Assembly: GCA_030065875.1 (NCBI GenBank)
Contig: JASJCR010000030.1
Coordinates: 1 to 55,694 of the forward strand
Length of the DNA: 55,694 bases
Source: Ardenticatenaceae bacterium
GTDB taxonomy: Bacteria; Chloroflexota; Anaerolineae; Promineifilales; Promineifilaceae
Direction: 5' to 3'
The translations under genes and the position numbers were made by a program. Each line of letters starts with the position of its first letter. The stretch's first letter is position 1. Under the pieces are notes generated by a model, which was not told the origin of the DNA, did no database searches, and saw only the letters and a program-made list of their open reading frames with translations. Of this stretch, positions 14,353 through 23,221 are shown piece by piece.

Positions 14353-17300
14353 ATGATTGCCCCCTCTTTGACCATGACCCACATTCAGCTTTTCCTTTTT
14401 GGACCGCCGCGGCTTCAGCAAAATGATCTCCCCCTCACGCTGCAAAGACGCAAAGTAGTGGCTCTTCTGGCGTATCTGGCCCAAACCGGCCGGCCGCACA
14501 GTCGAGAATCATTGGCAGCACTTTTCTGGCCAAATTTTGATCAATCTAAAGCGTTGGCCAATCTCCGCCGAGAGCTGACCCGCATCCGCAAAGAAGTAGG
14601 CGACATTTTGACGGCCGATCGACTGCAGGTAGCCATTTCAGATACGGTCGATGTTTGGGTTGATACGGCTGCATTTTTGAACACGCTCACAGACCACACC
14701 CCAATCGAAGAAGTTGAGGTCGCCCTATCCCACTACACAGCCCCATTTATGGATGGGTTTACGCTATCTGACTGCCCCGACTTTGATGAATGGCAATTTT
14801 TTCAGCGCGAAAAGCTGCAAAGTGTGGCTCAAACCGCTCTGCGGCGTTGTGCTGCGCATTATGAAACTCAAAAACAATTTTCGACGGCCCTGCCCTTTGT
14901 GCAGCGGCTGCTGCAGCTCGATCCACTTGAAGAAGCCACTCACAGGCATTTGATGAAACTTTATGCCCTCGCCGGTCAGCCGGGAGCGGCCGTTCGTCAG
15001 TTTAAGAGCTGTAAACAGATGTTGGCCGATGAATTGGGGGTAATGCCGGATGAGGAAACCCTCGCTCTTTACGAAGAGATCAAAAACAGGCGCTTCGAAC
15101 CCCCAAAACAGTTCCCCACTCGTCCATCCAAGCTAATTACCCTGCCATCACCGCTGACGCCCATGATCGGCCGGGAAAAAGAAAAAGCGGCTCTAACCGA
15201 TTCCCTGCTGCAAAAAGACATTCGCCTGGTGACGATCCAGGGCGCCGGCGGCATAGGTAAAACCCGACTGGCCCTAGATATTGCCCACGATTTAGCCGCT
15301 CAAAAAGAAGGCGCTCCTTTTGCCGACGGCATCATATTTGTTTCCCTGGCCCCTCTCAATTCAGCTGAAGACCTGATGGCTAAACTGGCCGAAACCTTTG
15401 CCATTACCTCCACAGCTTTAAAAATCGATACGCTCGTCCTTAATTTCCTGCGCACCAAACAAATGCTCCTGATACTGGATAACTTTGAGCATATCATGGC
15501 CGGAACCGATAAGGTTCTCGAGATTTTGCAACAAGCTCCCTCTGTTTCCTGCCTGATCACTTCTCGCGAACGGCTGCGGCTAAATGGGGAATGGGTTTAC
15601 CGTCTGGATGGCTTATCGGTATCGCCCGGTTATGATGGGGTCAGTGGAGCGACGCAGCTGTTTCTCAATCGAATTTCCCCCTTTCTGCAGCCGGATCAGT
15701 TGAGCGACAAAGATTGTCTGGCGATTGAAGCAATTGGGCACCAGGTTCAGGGCATGCCGCTGGCCTTAATTTTAGCGGCCGGGTGGGCCGATATGCTCTC
15801 TTTACCCGAGATCGCGGCTGAAATCGGCCGCGGACTCGATATTTTGAGCAGTGAACTGCGCGATATTCCCCAGCGACAGCGCAGTATGCGCGCGGTTTTT
15901 GACACCTCCTGGGAACATCTGCCGCCTGATGAGAAACGGACCTTTGCTAGCCTTTCTGTTTTTCGCGGTGGTTTTACTCGGGAAGCGGCCGAAAAAATGA
16001 CCGATCTAAATCTGCTGCCCATTTTGCGCAGCCTGGTCAATAAATCGTTGATCCAGCCCCAGCCCCACAGCGATCGCTATGAAATTCACGAACTTCTGCG
16101 CCAAATCGGGGCGGAAAAGTTGGCGGAGATGGCCGATGCAGAAGCGATCGGCCATCGTCACGCCGCCTACTACTTGCGGTTTGCGGCCGGTTTAGAGAGC
16201 GATCTCAAAGGGGGAAGGCAGCTGGGGGCGCTGCAGGATTTTAATATAGAATTTGAAAATATCCGCACCGCCTGGCGCTGGGCCTCCACCAAGCACGCCG
16301 TTGACCTGCTGGATGCGGCCGAAATGAGCGTATTCATTTTTTTTGATATTTATTCCCGCTATATCGAATGTCTCGATCTGTATCGCACCGCCTTATTCGA
16401 AAATGCTTCATCCACAATCGCCCAACGCCTGCAGCTGCGGATCGCTTATCTGCGCTCGTGGATTTCAACTGAACGGTGTCAGGAAATTGATCTGGACCTG
16501 CCGGATGAAGAAAGTATCAAACGAAACAGCGACAAACATAATTTGGCTTTTTTGCCGATGGCCGTGGGCTTCTTCACCATGTTCAAAAAACAGGCGTACG
16601 ACCAGGCCCTGGGACATTTTCAAGAATCGCTGCAGCGCTTTCAACAATTAGGTGACACATTTTTTTCAGCTAATCTTCTGCAGCGTATCGGCTACTGTTA
16701 TGGCAATCAAGCTCAAACCGAGCAATTTTTTGCCCACATGCATCAAAGCCTCGAATTAGCCGAAGCAACTCACAACGATTCGGATGTCATGAAGGCGGCC
16801 GGGAATCTAATTATCAGCAACTTTCTGCTGGGTGATCTCGATAAATCCTTAGCTCATGCAAAACGGAATATCCACCTGGCTCACCAAATTGACACCCAGA
16901 TCCAGCTGGCGTTCGCCCTGTCCAATCTAGCCTTTCCGCAGTTCGCCATGGGCAACCTGGATGAGGCGCGTGAATCTCTGGATGAAGCGCTGGCCATCGC
17001 CACAATCGCCTCATTTACAATTACCTTGGCTTATGCTCACGCCGGATGGGCTCTCTTTCATGTCATCCAGGGGGAAATCAGCCGGGCTCAATTTCACATC
17101 GAGCGCGGCTGGGAAAACCACCCCAACACCGTTGTGTCCGCGTTTCTCAACCTTGCTGAGGCGATTGTTTATCTTCACACTGAGCAGCTGGATGTGGCCC
17201 GGCAAAAATTGGTGACGGTTTTATCAATCGGTTTGTTAGGGCAGGTTTCGGGATTGCTGATCATGATGGCCCCGGCGATTATTGTTTACCTAATGCAGAC

Positions 17301-17490
17301 CAATCAACGACAGCAGGCCGCTGAGTTGTGGGGATTAATAAACGACCATCAACAGAGGGCAATGATCGGCTGGGGGGCTTCATGGTCATTGTTTGCGGCC
17401 GTTCAGCAGGAAATAAAAGAGCTGGCCGGGCAAAAGCACACCATGGAGCTGTTCTCTGCGGCCACGCGCTTGTTAAACAGGCTGAAATAA
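14353..17490 (+). CDS. Giant BTAD/NB-ARC/TPR transcriptional regulator (SARP-like), first copy
   Basis: About 1045 residues. An N-terminal OmpR-type winged helix (IQLFLFGPPRLQQ, RRKVVALLAYLAQTGRPHSRESLAALFWPNFDQ) is followed by a bacterial transcriptional activation (BTAD) domain (residues about 110-250, ending LADELGVMPDEETLALYEEI). An NB-ARC ATPase comes next with Walker A GAGGIGKTRLAL (about residue 303), Walker B MLLILDNFEH and GMPLALILAAGWA. TPR-like repeats fill the C-terminal 400 residues. This is the AfsR-like layout: ATP-dependent assembly triggered by a ligand sensed on the TPRs. Start choice: ATG 14353 follows AAGAAAG; an earlier ATG at 14338 and a later one at 14374 are possible. 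Divergent from the FAD oxidase. A sister gene lies at 32984-36028. Confidence 0.88.
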   Translation: MIAPSLTMTHIQLFLFGPPRLQQNDLPLTLQRRKVVALLAYLAQTGRPHSRESLAALFWPNFDQSKALANLRRELTRIRKEVGDILTADRLQVAISDTVDVWVDTAAFLNTLTDHTPIEEVEVALSHYTAPFMDGFTLSDCPDFDEWQFFQREKLQSVAQTALRRCAAHYETQKQFSTALPFVQRLLQLDPLEEATHRHLMKLYALAGQPGAAVRQFKSCKQMLADELGVMPDEETLALYEEIKNRRFEPPKQFPTRPSKLITLPSPLTPMIGREKEKAALTDSLLQKDIRLVTIQGAGGIGKTRLALDIAHDLAAQKEGAPFADGIIFVSLAPLNSAEDLMAKLAETFAITSTALKIDTLVLNFLRTKQMLLILDNFEHIMAGTDKVLEILQQAPSVSCLITSRERLRLNGEWVYRLDGLSVSPGYDGVSGATQLFLNRISPFLQPDQLSDKDCLAIEAIGHQVQGMPLALILAAGWADMLSLPEIAAEIGRGLDILSSELRDIPQRQRSMRAVFDTSWEHLPPDEKRTFASLSVFRGGFTREAAEKMTDLNLLPILRSLVNKSLIQPQPHSDRYEIHELLRQIGAEKLAEMADAEAIGHRHAAYYLRFAAGLESDLKGGRQLGALQDFNIEFENIRTAWRWASTKHAVDLLDAAEMSVFIFFDIYSRYIECLDLYRTALFENASSTIAQRLQLRIAYLRSWISTERCQEIDLDLPDEESIKRNSDKHNLAFLPMAVGFFTMFKKQAYDQALGHFQESLQRFQQLGDTFFSANLLQRIGYCYGNQAQTEQFFAHMHQSLELAEATHNDSDVMKAAGNLIISNFLLGDLDKSLAHAKRNIHLAHQIDTQIQLAFALSNLAFPQFAMGNLDEARESLDEALAIATIASFTITLAYAHAGWALFHVIQGEISRAQFHIERGWENHPNTVVSAFLNLAEAIVYLHTEQLDVARQKLVTVLSIGLLGQVSGLLIMMAPAIIVYLMQTNQRQQAAELWGLINDHQQRAMIGWGASWSLFAAVQQEIKELAGQKHTMELFSAATRLLNRLK

Positions 17491-17579
17491 ACCCGTATAC
17501 TCAGATCCCTTGTGTTTTTTGCTGTGGGTGATAAATTAAATGGTCAAATAAAGCGATATTTTGACGTAAGGATTTGACC

Positions 17580-18641
17580 ATGACTCCATTTCTGACGACT
17601 CTTTCCATCGCCAGCGGTTTTGTACTGGGGGGGCTGCTGATCGGTTACCTGCTGCGCCTGATTTTAAGCCGCTACGGCCGCAAATTAAGTCAAAAAACAA
17701 CGACCAACCTCGATAACGTCTTCATCGACGTGGTGCTCTTTCCCGTCCAGGCGATCTCATTCATTTTGGGGTTACAGCTTGCCGTGCGGCAGTTTGTCGT
17801 GCCCGAGAGCTGGTGGAACGTCATTAGTGCGCTGTTTTTTGTGTCTTACTGGATCATCGCCACCATCTCTCTTTATCGACTTGTTGATCGGGTATTTCAC
17901 TGGTACGAAGATGAAATTGCTCACAAGACCGAAACCGAACTCGATGACAAGTTTCTCAATCTTTTTCGCCGGCTTGCCCTAATGATCCTCCTGGTCGTTG
18001 TTTTTATCACCCTGCTCGGCCGGTTTGATATCGAAGTTGGCGCACTTCTCACCTCGCTTGGCGTTGGCTCCCTGGCCGTGGCCCTGGCCGCCCAGGATTC
18101 GCTGGGTAATCTCTTTGCCGGGTTAACGATTATGATCGACCAACCGTTTAAAGTCGGGGACCGGGTTGAGCTGCAGGAGATTGAAACGTGGGGAGATGTG
18201 GTTGAGATTGGTCTGCGCAGCACGCGTATTCGCACCCGCGACAACCGCATGGTAACGGTGCCCAATGCCGTGATCGGCAATGGGTTAATCGTCAACTACT
18301 CCGACCCAGACACCGTTTTCCGGGTGGAAACGATGATCGGCGTCGCCTATGGCACCGATATCGAATTCGCTCGCCAGGTCATGATTGATGCCATTTATGC
18401 GGAGCCCTGGGTGATGAAAGAAGAACGCATTGAAGCCCTTTTTCTCGAATTTGGTGAGTCTGCACTCAATTTCCGGGTTCGCTGCTGGATCGAAGATTAC
18501 ATCGAAACTCGGCGCATCATCGACAAAATGAATTCCGCCCTCTATAAGGCGCTCAACGAGGTCAATATTGAAATGCCCTTCCCACAGCGGGATTTGCACC
18601 TTGTATCGTCTAACATATCGTTAGGAACCAACGGCAGTTAA
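17580..18641 (+). CDS. MscS-family mechanosensitive ion channel
   Basis: A 353-residue inner-membrane channel that opens under membrane tension to release solutes. Three or four hydrophobic helices lie in residues 1-160. The pore-lining helix and beta domain follow: GVGSLAVALAAQDSLGNLFAGLTIMIDQPFKVGDRVEL, then TRDNRMVTVPNAVIGNGLIVNYS, both strongly conserved. The C-terminal alpha/beta domain ends at PFPQRDLHLV, a common MscS ending. The start at 17580 is preferred over the TTG at 17574 because GTAAGGA lies 8 nt upstream. A single gene, transcribed in the same direction as its neighbours. Confidence 0.93.
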   Translation: MTPFLTTLSIASGFVLGGLLIGYLLRLILSRYGRKLSQKTTTNLDNVFIDVVLFPVQAISFILGLQLAVRQFVVPESWWNVISALFFVSYWIIATISLYRLVDRVFHWYEDEIAHKTETELDDKFLNLFRRLALMILLVVVFITLLGRFDIEVGALLTSLGVGSLAVALAAQDSLGNLFAGLTIMIDQPFKVGDRVELQEIETWGDVVEIGLRSTRIRTRDNRMVTVPNAVIGNGLIVNYSDPDTVFRVETMIGVAYGTDIEFARQVMIDAIYAEPWVMKEERIEALFLEFGESALNFRVRCWIEDYIETRRIIDKMNSALYKALNEVNIEMPFPQRDLHLVSSNISLGTNGS

Positions 18642-18673
18642 TTAAATTAATTTATTTATTCTGGAGATTAAAC

Positions 18674-20218
18674 GTGCGCTTAAATCCAGCTGCGAGGCTT
18701 CTGGCATTTGCTTTTCTTTCGGCATGTGCAGTAAATCACAATTCTCCATCTTCGATACCTGAAACATCGCTTGACCCAATATACCAACCGCTGTTTCGAC
18801 AAACGGAATGCCCCTTTGAGACACCTTCAGAGGTTGACATAACTTGTGGACATTTGATCGTGCCTGAGAGGAGGGAACCCGAACCAGCAGGCGAGGTTGA
18901 ACTTGCTGTAGCGATCTTAAAAAGCTTTGCCAACGAACCGCAGCCCGATCCGGTCATTTTTCTTGATGGGGGTCCAGGTGGATATACGCTCGATCTAATC
19001 TCCGGCCAACGTGACTTTTACAGCGCCATTCTTGCATCACGCGATTTGATTTATTTTGATCAGCGTGGGTTGGGTTATTCTCGGCCATCGCTCGATTGTT
19101 CAGAAGTAGCTGCGGCCGTGAACGCCAGCCTCGACCAGAACTTGCCCTTCGAAGAGCAAACCGCGCAGGATACCGAAGCCTTAACCAGCTGTCGGGAACG
19201 CTTGTTGGCCAGCGGAGTTGACATAACTGCTTATACCAGCTGGGATTCAGCGGCCGACGTCAATGATCTACGCCGCGCTCTCGAGCTCGAACAGGTCAAC
19301 TTGCTGGGAGTATCGTATGGCACGTTGCTGGCTCAAACCATTCTCGACAGATACGCGGGAGAAGAGTGGATTCGGAGCGTGATCCTCGATTCTGTCTTGT
19401 CAGCTCAGGCCGACATTTACGGAGAATGGGCCGCAAATTTTGAGCGATCGCTCCAGGTCCTTTCTGCCAACTGCACGGCCGATGAGCGGTGCAGCAATCG
19501 CTTCCAAGATCTGGAAGCGTCAATCTATTCTTTAACCCAGGAGCTTAACGCGGAACCGGTACGGGTAAAAATCGATCATCCGTTTAACGGTGAGCGGGTT
19601 GATATCGTCGTCAACGGGGATCGATTCCTGATCGTTGTATTTCAAATGTTATACAGCCGCGACCAGATTCCCCGGATACCTGATCTCGTTTACAATCTGG
19701 AAATCGGTCGGCCGCTGGTTTTAACGGACTGGCTCCAGTATCAGGTGATCTTGCCGGAGTACATCAGCGAAGGAATGATGACTTCGGTGACCTGTGGCGA
19801 ACAGACCTTCGCAACATCCTCGCAGGTCGTTGAAGCGGCCGCAGTCGGCATGGATCCCACCATCGCCCGGCTAAATCAGGCGGAATTTTTACAGTACGAG
19901 CAGCTTTGCCAAGAGTGGGGCATGTCGCGAGCAAATTCCGTTGGCAATCAGGATTTGAATGTGGACATCCCGACCCTCATCCTTGCTGGAGAATATGATC
20001 CAATCACCCCACCCGCCTGGGGGCGACAGCTCATCGGTTCCTTTAGCCAGGCGACCTTTTTTGAATTTCCAGGCACCAGCCATTACGTGCTTGACTCCGG
20101 AGGAAAAGCCAGCGATTGCTCCCAGACTGTTGCCAACGCCTTTTTGTCTAATCCCGACCAACCACCCAACGCCGACTGCCTTAACGATGTGAAGCCGCTG
20201 GCTCTTCAGGTTCCATGA
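18674..20218 (+). CDS. Alpha/beta-hydrolase lipoprotein, TAP-like (tripeptidyl/prolyl aminopeptidase family)
   Basis: A 514-residue secreted lipoprotein hydrolase starting at a GTG with GGAG 8 nt upstream. The signal segment LLAFAFLSAC ends in a lipobox (LSAC) whose Cys would be lipidated. The oxyanion region is FLDGGPGG, a DQRGLGYS motif follows, and the nucleophile is Ser214 in GVSYGT. The catalytic Asp is in AGEYDPITPP and the His in GTSHYVL, both within a C-terminal TAP-like domain. Relatives release N-terminal peptides or proline from peptides outside the cell. Several Cys suggest disulfides. The last helix ends before a hairpin-rich intergenic region. Confidence 0.88.
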   Translation: MRLNPAARLLAFAFLSACAVNHNSPSSIPETSLDPIYQPLFRQTECPFETPSEVDITCGHLIVPERREPEPAGEVELAVAILKSFANEPQPDPVIFLDGGPGGYTLDLISGQRDFYSAILASRDLIYFDQRGLGYSRPSLDCSEVAAAVNASLDQNLPFEEQTAQDTEALTSCRERLLASGVDITAYTSWDSAADVNDLRRALELEQVNLLGVSYGTLLAQTILDRYAGEEWIRSVILDSVLSAQADIYGEWAANFERSLQVLSANCTADERCSNRFQDLEASIYSLTQELNAEPVRVKIDHPFNGERVDIVVNGDRFLIVVFQMLYSRDQIPRIPDLVYNLEIGRPLVLTDWLQYQVILPEYISEGMMTSVTCGEQTFATSSQVVEAAAVGMDPTIARLNQAEFLQYEQLCQEWGMSRANSVGNQDLNVDIPTLILAGEYDPITPPAWGRQLIGSFSQATFFEFPGTSHYVLDSGGKASDCSQTVANAFLSNPDQPPNADCLNDVKPLALQVP

Positions 20219-20280
20219 AATATCGCGTAAGAATATTTTAATAATTATCAGGTAATGATTGGCGGTACAGTAGGCATCTA

Positions 20281-20440
20281 GGCTATTAGCTCGGGACTTT
20301 GTCCCTTTTAGCAATTAGCTCGGCGCTATGCGCCTCTTAGCTAACAGCTGTAAGCTGACAGGTGCGAAGCACCGCGCTATAAGCCGCGCAGCGGCGTGCT
20401 AAAAAGCCCGAAGGGCTGAGCTAACAACCTAATAAGCTAA
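20281..20440. repeat. Array of five 13-nt mini-hairpins on a GCT heptamer background
   Basis: Five perfect hairpins, each with a 5-bp stem and 3-nt loop: GGGACTTTGTCCC (20293), GGCGCTATGCGCC (20322), GGTGCGAAGCACC (20361), GCCGCGCAGCGGC (20383), AGCCCGAAGGGCT (20405). They are linked by GCTATTA, GCTAACA, GCTGTAA, GCTGACA, GCTAACA heptamers. The stems differ completely in sequence while their size is fixed, so structure rather than sequence looks conserved. Confidence 0.82.
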
Positions 20441-20451
20441 CACGAGGTATC

Positions 20452-21105
20452 ATGAACAGAAGAAATCTAATTATCGGTGCAATTATTGTTTTAATATTGG
20501 CCTCCCCGGTCGTCTGGTGGCTGGCGTCACCCCTTTTTATTCAAAATGAGGTCAACGAGGACTTCCCATTTGACGTGCCCACCGCGGCCGAGATCGAGGC
20601 GATGTCGGCTGAGGAGGCGGAAACCGCGGCTGTGGAGATCATGGAGCAGGTTGAAGGCGGAGAGATGAACGAAGACGACATGGCGATGCTCGAAGATACC
20701 GTCATGGAAATTGCGGCCAAGATGCCGGACAAAGAAATGGTGGAAGAGATGCCCGACAGCGCGGCCGAGTGGGTTGTAGCTGGATCCGGCATGTTTCGCG
20801 ATTTTGATGCCTTTCACCAGGGGTCGGGGACCGCTACCATTTTTCAGCAGGGTGAACAGCGGGTGCTGCGTTTTGAGGATTTTGAAGTGACCAACGGTCC
20901 CGATCTGCACGTCCTGCTGGTCGAAAATGTCGACGCTACCGGCCAGGATGATATCGGTGAGTATATCGATTTGGGTTCGTTAAAGGGGAATATTGGCGAT
21001 CAAAATTATGAAATTCCGGCCGATGTAGATCTGAGTCAATTTAGCGGAGTCATGATTTACTGCATGCCGTTTCACGTGGTCTTCTCTACCGCACCGTTAG
21101 GCTAA
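20452..21105 (+). CDS. DM13-domain membrane-anchored protein
   Basis: A 217-residue protein with an N-terminal anchor (NLIIGAIIVLILASPVVWWL), an acidic Met- and Glu-rich linker (residues about 45-105, many EE and EM pairs) and a C-terminal DM13 domain. In the domain, GSGMFRDFDAFHQGSGTATIF, LRFEDFEVTNGPDLHVLL and VMIYCMPFHVVFSTAPL are visible, including the conserved Cys. DM13 domains are thought to carry out redox or electron-transfer tasks outside the cell. The acidic linker is unusual and might bind metals; this is inference. Its last 20 bp overlap the convergent GHMP kinase gene. Confidence 0.85.
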   Translation: MNRRNLIIGAIIVLILASPVVWWLASPLFIQNEVNEDFPFDVPTAAEIEAMSAEEAETAAVEIMEQVEGGEMNEDDMAMLEDTVMEIAAKMPDKEMVEEMPDSAAEWVVAGSGMFRDFDAFHQGSGTATIFQQGEQRVLRFEDFEVTNGPDLHVLLVENVDATGQDDIGEYIDLGSLKGNIGDQNYEIPADVDLSQFSGVMIYCMPFHVVFSTAPLG

Positions 21106-22135
21106 CACCCTCCTGACAAATTTTGGTTGGTATGTGGCGGATCAGGGGAAATGAATGTTCAATTTTGGCAATCAGGGCGGCCTGATTCTCCAAATCCCCG
21201 TCTCCCAATATCGTTAGGGAGCCGCCGCTGCCACCGGCCCCGTTCACTTTGCACCCCATCATGCCAAACCGGCCGGCCAGATTGATAATTTGGTCGGCCG
21301 CCGGGGAAATCAACCGAGGATGAAGATTTCTCTGAGCCTCCGTACTTCGGGTCATCATCCGCCCGAGGGCAGCCCAATCCTCATTCACAACCGCTTCGGC
21401 ACTGGGTCCAGCGGTCTGGCGCAGGGCCTCAATTTTCGGATTTTCCGGTCCCCGATCCTCTAAATCGCGAATCACCATCTCGTGCACGGCCGAAGATTGG
21501 TGAGGCTTTCCCAAAAAAATCAGCATGAGCCGCCTGTCTAGCTCCTCTTGCACCTGTTTGAGGAGCGCCAGCTGGGTCACCGCAGCCTGAGGATATGCGC
21601 TCATTTCAATCAAATTGACGCCCCCGTATGCGGCCGCCAGCTGATCCTGGATGCCGCTTTGCTGTCCCAGTAGCACCGTTTCCACTGCGTGGGCTTCATA
21701 GGCGATTTCATGAAAGGTCAACCGGCCGGGCGTGAGGGCATCAAGGGCGGCGATAAGCGCCACACAGACGGCAGCCGATGTGCCGGTTCCAGCCCCGGAC
21801 GGAGCGGCCGATTCAACGGTAATTTCGATGGCTAGCCCGGTGGGGATACCAACCCGATAAACGGCCGCTTCGAGAAGTGGATGGCGCCCCCATTCACGAT
21901 TATGTAAACTATTAGGTGCGTACCGCTCCCCAAAATTTTTCGCATGAATCATGACCAGGTCCGGCCGCTCATCAGCGGGAAATACCGCAATTTCCACCTC
22001 AACTTTAGGGGTAATGGCGATGTTAAAAACCCGGCCATATTCAGCAAACCACGTGTCGGTCCACCCCCCATTGTCGCACATGCGGATGGGTGCGCTGGCC
22101 CGAATTGTTTTTACAGCAGATCGTGTGGATGACAT
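21086..22135 (-). CDS. GHMP-family sugar kinase (galactokinase/heptose-7-phosphate kinase-like)
   Basis: From ATG 22135 this is a 349-residue kinase that phosphorylates a small sugar or alcohol with ATP. KTIRASAPIRMCDNGGWTDTWFAEYG is the N-terminal substrate region. APSGAGTGTSAA is the GHMP phosphate-binding loop (about residues 110-120). CKVNGAGGSGG near residue 315 is motif 3. The WTDT signature resembles D-glycero-D-manno-heptose-7-phosphate and fucose kinases. A longer frame to 22192 exists, but its extra codons come from a decamer repeat, so it is rejected. No partner sugar genes are nearby, so the substrate is unknown. Convergent overlap of 20 bp with the DM13 gene. Confidence 0.85.
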   Translation of the reverse strand: MSSTRSAVKTIRASAPIRMCDNGGWTDTWFAEYGRVFNIAITPKVEVEIAVFPADERPDLVMIHAKNFGERYAPNSLHNREWGRHPLLEAAVYRVGIPTGLAIEITVESAAPSGAGTGTSAAVCVALIAALDALTPGRLTFHEIAYEAHAVETVLLGQQSGIQDQLAAAYGGVNLIEMSAYPQAAVTQLALLKQVQEELDRRLMLIFLGKPHQSSAVHEMVIRDLEDRGPENPKIEALRQTAGPSAEAVVNEDWAALGRMMTRSTEAQRNLHPRLISPAADQIINLAGRFGMMGCKVNGAGGSGGSLTILGDGDLENQAALIAKIEHSFPLIRHIPTKICQEGVSLTVR

Positions 22136-22162
22136 GCTGCAAATAATAGCTGTGTTTTGAAA

Positions 22163-22232
22163 AATAGCCGCAGATTTCACAGATTTGTGCAAATTTTCCC
22201 TTCAATCTGTCTAAATCTGCGGACAACTCAAT
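22163..22232. repeat. Decamer repeat with inverted half
   Basis: AGCCGCAGAT, TTCACAGATT, TGTGCAAATT in 10-bp phase, then the complement AATCTGTCTAAATCTGCGGAC at 22204-22224. It lies just upstream of the GHMP kinase start and between it and the end of the next minus-strand gene. Confidence 0.7.
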
Positions 22233-22264
22233 TCTGAAAAGTCTCTGCCATAATCAGTGATTAT

Positions 22265-22666
22265 TTACGAGCTCAACTGCACCACGTGCGCGTTTTCAAC
22301 CGCTTTGCCAATCGCGGCGCCGGTCACCACGATAATCAGATAACGCAAACCGGTGCCGATAAACCATTCCAGCGGATCGTTGCCCAACAACCCGACCAGG
22401 ACAATCAAGTCGAGAACGATGTTGAGCAAAAACCACGTCGTTCCGATGATGAGTCCATTCATCAGAGGGTTCTCCTCCACCTGGCGAAAGAGACGTACCA
22501 TCAGGGCCGTGCCCAACCCGCCAAAAACGACAATCATGATGGACTTAAAAAGAAATTCATCGATGATCACTTCTCCTTCTGGTGAGAAGAAGGGCAGCGC
22601 GGCAATAAAGGGAATTAGCCACGACAAAAATCCAAAAATATACAGCTGTCTGTTCTTAAATATCAT
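22265..22666 (-). CDS. Small four-helix membrane protein of unknown function
   Basis: A 133-residue integral membrane protein with about four hydrophobic helices: FGFLSWLIPFIAALPFF, SIMIVVFGGLGTALMVRLF, GLIIGTTWFLLNIVLDLIVLVGLL and YLIIVVTGAAIGKAV. I do not recognise a family. ATG 22666 overlaps the stop codon of the upstream DinB-like gene as ATGA, with GGAGGG in reach, so the two are translationally coupled. An earlier ATG at 22675 adds three residues but lies too close to the ribosome site. Confidence 0.72.
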   Translation of the reverse strand: MIFKNRQLYIFGFLSWLIPFIAALPFFSPEGEVIIDEFLFKSIMIVVFGGLGTALMVRLFRQVEENPLMNGLIIGTTWFLLNIVLDLIVLVGLLGNDPLEWFIGTGLRYLIIVVTGAAIGKAVENAHVVQLSS

Positions 22667-23142
22667 GCGATCCAACCCTCCATCTGCTCCGGCCGGGGTT
22701 TCCCCATCGCCTTGAGATAAACCATTGCTTTGCCATAAAAAATCAGCAGAGCTTCCTGATAAACGCTGAGCTGAATTCGAGGCGGCAGCAAAAAATTTTC
22801 ACCACGATAAATCATTTTGTTTTGAACATCTTCCTCCGACAGACTCTCAACCGCAGACTTGAGATCCTTATCCAGCTCATCAAACCACGTTTTTAGCTGT
22901 TCGACGCTATCGGCGATAGTTTGGTCCGGTTGGCGCCAGCCAAAATCGAGCTTAAACGTCTTAAAGGAATCGATATAGGCACGTTCGGTTTCCCCAATTT
23001 CCAGGCAGAGACGGCCGAGTGAAGGATTCTCACCGCCGGGTGAAAAACTCAAATCCTCGTCGGATAGCACGTCCATCAGCTGGCCGCGAATGCCTTGATA
23101 CATCTGAAACACAGGAAAATACTCCTGTACGATGCTGTTCAT
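22663..23142 (-). CDS. DinB-like helical-bundle protein
   Basis: A 159-residue protein, first gene of a two-gene operon with the membrane protein. The helical pattern and the N-terminal VFQMYQGIRGQLMDVLSDEDLSFSP fit DinB-like/DUF664 proteins. GGENPSLGRLCLEIGETERAYIDSF matches the helix that normally carries the first metal His, but here the residue looks like Glu. The usual HxxxH late motif is replaced by IQLSVYQEALLIFYGKA, so metal binding may be lost. Divergent from a WYL regulator; YafY-type WYL regulators often sit beside DinB-like genes. AGGAAGG 9 nt upstream supports the start. Confidence 0.7.
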   Translation of the reverse strand: MNSIVQEYFPVFQMYQGIRGQLMDVLSDEDLSFSPGGENPSLGRLCLEIGETERAYIDSFKTFKLDFGWRQPDQTIADSVEQLKTWFDELDKDLKSAVESLSEEDVQNKMIYRGENFLLPPRIQLSVYQEALLIFYGKAMVYLKAMGKPRPEQMEGWIA

Positions 23143-23186
23143 TAAATTGACCTTCCTATTGATTAAAAGATAGTGTCAGGATATCA

Positions 23187-23217
23187 TTTAAATAGGGCAA
23201 TAAACACCCTATTTAAA
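23187..23217. promoter_or_regulatory. 31-bp operator-like inverted repeat upstream of the WYL regulator
   Basis: TTTAAATAGGG, 9-bp spacer, CCCTATTTAAA: perfect 11-bp arms ending 4 bp before the regulator ATG, in the divergent space with the dinB-like operon. Good candidate operator for the WYL regulator, able to control both directions. Confidence 0.72.
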
Positions 23218-23221
23218 ATTT

